Source: Antedon mediterranea (lineage: Eukaryota; Echinodermata; Crinoidea; Comatulida; Antedonidae). Taken from it: a stretch of DNA of 64,000 nt. The notes under the pieces were generated by a model. The model was given only the letters and a program-made list of their open reading frames with translations. It did not search any database and was not told where the DNA came from. Each line of letters begins with the position of its first letter. Positions within the stretch are counted from its first letter, which is position 1. Positions 58,571 to 64,000 of the stretch are shown here, piece by piece. The DNA lies in NCBI RefSeq assembly GCF_964355755.1, contig NC_092674.1, forward strand, positions 19,432,001-19,496,000, written 5' to 3'. Position numbers and translations under genes: made by a program.

Positions 58571-58861
58571 TTGATCTTGATCCTGATAAAAAAAAAACAA
58601 TATTAACAGTTGATTACAGCGTTCTGTGTTTGATTGGCAGCAGTGCTTTAGCATATGCTAGCGCGTTGAAAACCGTCGACGTATCAGTGTGTTATTTAAT
58701 CCATGGTAACAGTTGTTGGATCTCAATTAAATAAGAAAGGTATTAAGACCACTGGAGCTTTTACGGTATTTTCAAATCCAAGTTAACATCCCTTGCAGTA
58801 CAATATGTGTTAATACTATTCATTTACAGGACAACGTTATGAGGGGGAATAAGGTACCACC

Positions 58862-61800
58862 ATGTTTGTGGTAAAGATATGCCTATTGCTTGTTGTCTTT
58901 GGAGTGATGTCATTATCAGCGGCAAAAACATGCAAAAAGTTATTTCCTCCTGGTACAACTACTCCTAATGCTGAACTCATGGGAGCTCTATACATCTCTG
59001 ATCCCGATCCATCTACAGGATATATACAAGCCACACATTTAAAGCTGTATTGGTCCCAGGTACAGTGGACTACAGCAGCTGGTTGAAAAGAGAACATGAT
59101 GTCTATGAAGCTATAGCAAACCTTTGGTCATATATAGCACGTATGGTGGTTTCAGACGTGGATGTTATATATGGTCATTATAAGGTTACTGAGGCATTGA
59201 GAACCCAGAAACCAATAGGAGTTATTGATTTTACAGCATTAACCTTCCTTTTTTACCGACTTGGGAATAAATTTGACGAAAACAAAAATACATGGCCTTA
59301 TTCTTGTTTTAACAGTGAGTTTTTTCTGTCCTTCTATTATGATCTTCAAAACTTCGACCAACTTGTATATTATCATGACATTGAGATAGTAAATGGTAAG
59401 TGGATTCTAACTAGAGAATTCATGTCTCTAACATCTATCTTTAAATATTCAAACCTGGGTGTCGATACCAACTTAAGAGAGTATATACTAGAGGATCTCT
59501 TTAATCCAACATTGCTAAATTATATTCCAAGCAAAGCTGTTAGCAGTGTATTTTATAATTCTGAATTAGCATGGAAATCTATTACTAAAATTATCGAAGG
59601 TCCCGAATATCTTACTTCATTTACTAACTGGAGGTCCGGATATACTCAAGTAGAACAGGTAGCAACTAAAAAATGTTTGGAACTATCAGGTTCTGTAGTT
59701 GCCACTGATAATTATTGTAAAGCTAGACATGTTACAGTTAAACTTAAAGCATGTCGTATTTTGAATAATGTTACGCCTTGTATGTATGATCCTTTGTTCC
59801 AAAAATATTTTGAATACGGCAGATTTGCTTCTTACAAGGAATTGACCGTATTACAAAAAGTATTTATAAAAACAAGAAGTGTAGTTACTTCACTTAAAGA
59901 TAGGGTTTCTGCTCAAGATCTGACTGGAATCGCGAAATTTGTTGCAGAATACAATCCTTATGCTGACATTGCTGCGAATCAATGTGTTCGCAGTTGGTCA
60001 AAATCGTTTGATTGTCAGAACAACATAGGGTGCAATGGCAACAGAGCCTCGCTAAAGTTTGATTGTAACGGTGGCTTTACCTGTAGAATCAACACCATGT
60101 ACCGTCCAGACTGTTTGATTCGATTCCTAATAGAAGAAAGTGGGAAACTACTGTTAGTAAAACCATCAAAGCAATGGGCAGATCCAATCGTTCAACGGGC
60201 TAAGTATAACTTAATGACATGGCTGTCTTATTTGCCAATGGCTAATTTTGTTACATTTGATTCTAATGATATCAATGATGTCATTCTATCAACACAATCA
60301 ATTATTAATGATTACGTCACAAGTTATGATATTGCTGGCCTAACGACAATTTCATCCGATTTTCCACCAGCTAAATTTGTTCCACTTTCAGATAAAAACG
60401 CTGCTTGTCAAACAACAACACCTATCCAGGCTTACATCATAATCTTAGAACCTTTGTTGAACAGCGTTCACGTGTTTCTGGAAGCATTTAAACATGGTCA
60501 GAAATCGTCCGTAAAGGTTTTAAATCCAACTGTTAATTACAGAAAATTAATCGAACAACTTCAGCAAGATTGTGTTCAACAATACATTAATAAACAAACA
60601 CAATCTTATTTTAATGACATTACCAGTCAGCTTGAACAACATTTTGGATCACTATCAAATTACTTTTCGTCTTTGGCCGATTACGATGGGCAGAAAGCAA
60701 CAGCTGATATTGCGTATATTGATGGGAGACTTGAAACGTTTAAACTCCAAGTTAATAAACTAGTCCCTAAAGTAGAATCTTCCTTTTCTACAGTTTTAAA
60801 GTTAGCTATTGGAGCAAATACCGCCGAATTAGCACAAATAACCGTTCAAATTGGTGTTGCCCTTGCGTCTGCAAGCAATCCTATAGGAAAAATAATTGGC
60901 GATTCCAGTCTTCTTGATTTAATTGACATGCTCAACCAATTTGCTCAGGCAGCAGTGACTACGACTATTCTTGTGAGACTTAGTGAAAATGATTTTCCAC
61001 AGCTTCAAAAACAAGCAGAAGACATTATGACAGGATTCCTTGCTAACGAGAAACATCTAGACAATGCCAAATCACTAATTGATGGTATAAGAGATGGTAC
61101 GTCAAATATGGATGACATAGCAGTGGAGTTTCTTGAGAAATACAATGCATACGATCCACAAGTTTTAAAATCTGACCTAGCTTTATACGGAGAAAAATTT
61201 GAGACCGTTGCTGAAACATTATGTGAAGCTGCGTTTTCAGGAACTACTGCTGTTAGTGCTTTGGTTGAAGTAGGATTAGCTACCAGTGGAGATTGTTTTA
61301 AAATAAGCTCAATGATTGCTGAATTAATTACTGTTTATGAAGAGCTTTACGATTTCCAATTTGATCTAATGGACACCTTAGCTGACGCAGTCCGCGCCAA
61401 TATAGCCCATGAAAAGGCAAATGAAATGAAATTGATATACACTAGTGGTGTTAGAGTTGATCAAGCCTTTTTACAGAGTAGTGCTGTCAACACTTACCTG
61501 GTTTCTGTTATGCATATTTGGAAAATTGTTATTGAATATTGTGATGTTTTAACATACACAAGTGGAGGTGCGGTGCCTACAAAGTGTAATACTGCTATCA
61601 AAAGCCCATCTAATGAAAATGTTATTCAAGTTCTTGGTTATGACCCTATTCCACTTTGTCACGTCAACAACGAAATTACAGATTTCCATGATATACCAAC
61701 TAAACCTAGTGGAACTGGGGATAAAGCGTATATCGATCTCGATAAACTTTACAATCTTGAAGAAGTCACGTTCCAAATTCCAAATCATCAATGGCTTCAA

Positions 61801-62406
61801 ACCCATGGCTGGGTAGGGTCTTCAGAAGGCGAGAAAGCTATCTATATAAGCAGATTTGAATTGTATCTACCTCCTATGTTGGGTACTTCTCATCACACAG
61901 TTGAAGTCACAGCAAAACCAAGTTTACCTAACTATTTGACAAACGGTGGAACTAAGTATATACTACCTGTTGATGGATTCAGCTGTAGATATAACGAAAA
62001 CAGTCCCAACTGTTATGACGATTTTGTAAAGAATCCATATACTTTATGCAACACAAACCCGTTGATTCAGCTATGCGTTACCTCCTATGGTTATTTTGAC
62101 AGAAAGGTTCAACCATCTATATACAATGAATGGAAAGTATCAGTCACATCTATGCCTAAGAATCAAGTTGCTCCAAAGCCCACTACTGATTTCAAGCTAC
62201 AGGTTGGTATAACTATGTGCAGACTTGACTTAGCTAACAGACGACGTCGCCACGTACAAGTGCCTTTACCACAACAAGTTAGTTTGAATAGAAACCGAAG
62301 AGGTACCCAGCATTGTTGCAGCTCGAACCAATACTGGAATGGCGCAGCTTGTACTACTTGTCCTTCTGGTTCAAGTCAAAGACAGAATGGCTATTATTGT
62401 CAGTAA
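58862..62406 (+). CDS. Large secreted protein of unknown family, frame break near N-terminus
   Basis: ATG 58862 has a strong context (ACCACCATG). An acceptor-like TTCATTTACAG at 58819-58829 suggests a 5'-UTR intron. The first frame (58862-59086) starts with a signal peptide (MFVVKICLLLVVFGVMSLSA) and stops at 59084. A second frame, open from 59002, runs to TAA 62404 and has no stops over more than 1100 codons. The overlap of 85 nt contains UUUAAAG (59038-59044) in the phase needed for a -1 shift. The body has Cys-rich blocks near residues 200-370 of the second frame. Residues about 500-830 are long helices around an Ala/Gly-rich hydrophobic stretch (about 590-625). The C-terminus has RRRR and NRNRR, possible furin-type sites, before a small Cys-rich tail (CCSSNQYWNG, CTTCPSGSS). 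I do not recognise the family. Confidence 0.75.
59038..59044 (+). other. Candidate -1 frameshift heptamer
   Basis: T TTA AAG read in the frame of ATG 58862 fits X XXY YYZ. A -1 slip here enters the long downstream frame 40 nt before the first frame's stop. Seven bases downstream, GGTCC (59052-59056) can pair with GGACT (59067-59071) around a 10-nt loop. This stem is weak. Confidence 0.35.
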
Positions 62407-64000
62407 AGAGTGCATGACCCTGAAACCCTTCACAGAAACTAAATGTTGTGTAGTCGACTTCTTGTTGTCTGTCGTGTTTTTTCCATCTTTGTGGCCTTTT
62501 TTTTTATTTAAAAAAAAATTAACCCAAATGGTTTTTTATAATAATATTTCCTAGAATGGCATGACTTTTGTTTGATTCCTCGCTATTTGTAAAAGTTATT
62601 ACCTTTCATTAATGTTTTATTTGTTTAATATTAAGTGTTTCATAACATGAGGCCTAATTGTTTAATAACATTAATTGTTTAAAAAATATTTGATATTGTT
62701 TATTTATAATTATAATAATTGTTAAAAAATATAATTAATATTTAATAAAAAAATTACTAATTTAATAATACATGTTTAATCATAATATTCATCCCTACTC
62801 AGGATTATTAAAACTCATATCAGCTGACAATCCTATTAAAAAGACAGGACACTTATGGGATACCAAATGTTAAGAAGAAAATATTTTTTCAATCGAATAA
62901 CAACAATATAGCCCAAACAATTATATTAATGTCTAATCGTAATAATGTTGATACTTTCTCTGGTCTGACAGTTTTCATTGTTGAAAATTTAACTGCAAAA
63001 TGTTCAATTCTTCTCAATTTATTGCGTCCAGATCAATTATTGTTAATTTTGGTATTGTTTTTGTTTTTCACCCGAAAACCTTTGTTAAAGTGACAATTTT
63101 GTTGGTTTTTCTTTGGTTTGTGTTCCTTGAATAGGGGTAACACTATTAGGGGGTATAATGATTTGGATCCCGAAGGTATCCACTTAATAGATGTTCAATT
63201 GTAATTGTTGATTGATTGTAATTTACTAAATAATTAATTCATTAAGTTTAAAATGTATCACTAATTTGATTTTATAATGTCTAAAATAGATACTGTAGAT
63301 AGCACTTCTTATGGCCAATTATTATTGTGTTGTGTTCTATGCAATGTAATACTATAATCTGTTATATTGTTGCTTAACATGTTGGTTCTGTTCTGTAATA
63401 TTGCATATCAATTGTATTTTGTAGAAAAAAAATCTAAATTGAACGTTTAAAAAAGGTGTTGCGTCCTCGTACGTGAGAAGTATGTTTAGGACAAGACCAT
63501 CTTAGCCTACCAAACATCATTTTATAAGATGTGCCATTTACGATCGTATCCGCATGCATAAAGGTTTTGTTAAACTGTTGTTTCGGTTGATAATTCCAGT
63601 GAAGTTATTTGTCATTTCAGTCAAAATTTAGACCCTACGGTCTTATTTACTTCTCATTAACTATTTAACAGTTTTGTTTTGTTAACATAATGTCTCATTA
63701 TAATACGTATCTTTCTAGCTTTAATTATCGTTAAATTAAGCTTTTCGAACATTTTTTATGCATTTTAAGATTAAAGGCATTATAAAAAAAATCATTGTTC
63801 TTGTTTACTTTTACGTAAAATAAATTTTATATTTACTTTGTACATTCACTCATCCCTAATTTATTTGCAACACTGTTATAGACACAGACATCAGTTTTAC
63901 CGGTAAGGTTAATGATTGTTTGTAAGCATTTGCTCTGCACCAGTCGTCAACACGCATCGTCCGCGCTAATCGTCTGAACCAGTCGTCTGCACGAACCATT
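62407..64000. other. 3' flank of the secreted-protein gene
   Basis: Very AT-rich, with several AATAAA words (for example 62741) that could end the transcript. Text at 63128-63205 (AATAGGGGTAACACTATTAGG) resembles pogo/Tigger MITE ends. From 63937 the words CACCAGTCGTC, GAACCAGTCGTC and CGTCCGCG recur, perhaps the start of a tandem repeat cut by the window edge. No gene is supported. Confidence 0.4.

Overview
The window is AT-rich nuclear DNA of an animal. It has spliced genes with consensus GT/AG sites, long introns, minisatellites and many nested transposons. A Ty3/gypsy-type element whose integrase lies upstream of reverse transcriptase (the Gmr1 arrangement, described from deuterostomes) and pervasive TAGGCCTA/CTAG-rich tracts suggest a marine invertebrate deuterostome, probably an echinoderm. 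The species cannot be named from this sequence, and every gene model below rests on reading frames, splice phase and recognised motifs, with no transcripts.

Layout. 1-1322 is a 45-bp minisatellite. 1838-10777 is a complete, very young Gmr1-like LTR retrotransposon (484-bp LTRs with 2 differences, GTAAC target duplication). It is itself broken by two later DNA insertions: a Mutator-like foldback with 9-bp duplications in the 5' leader, and a 1.9-kb element with 8-bp duplications inside gag. 11-17 kb holds two decayed LINEs, a MITE and small repeats. 17949-19573 (minus) is the 5' part of a secreted EGF-repeat gene. 22445-36670 (minus) is a nine-exon alkaline ceramidase gene (ACER3-like, 308 aa). 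Its fourth-exon-upstream intron carries an older, defective LTR retrotransposon (25659-30861). 36.7-41.3 kb is intergenic with MITEs. 41333-42017 is a 40-bp minisatellite ending at the start of a four-exon CAP-Gly gene (42030-45037, plus). 46124-51158 (minus) is a six-exon Mediator subunit gene, MED4. Its first intron holds a second member of the element family found inside gag, and that copy contains an array of perfect hairpins. 51519-56119 is a decayed hAT composite, 56168-56775 a small inverted-repeat element, and 56943-58570 a decayed LINE (minus). 58862-62406 (plus) is a large intronless secreted-protein gene of unknown family. Its signal peptide lies in a different frame from the 1.1-kb-codon body.

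The four recognisable cellular functions (secreted EGF protein, sphingolipid turnover, microtubule binding, Pol II transcription) are unrelated, as expected of animal gene order. The most informative content is the transposon stratigraphy, which lets a new 8-bp-TSD element family be delimited exactly from two copies, and the 58.9-kb gene. In that gene an in-phase UUUAAAG heptamer sits in the frame overlap, so programmed -1 frameshifting should be tested against a plain one-base indel.
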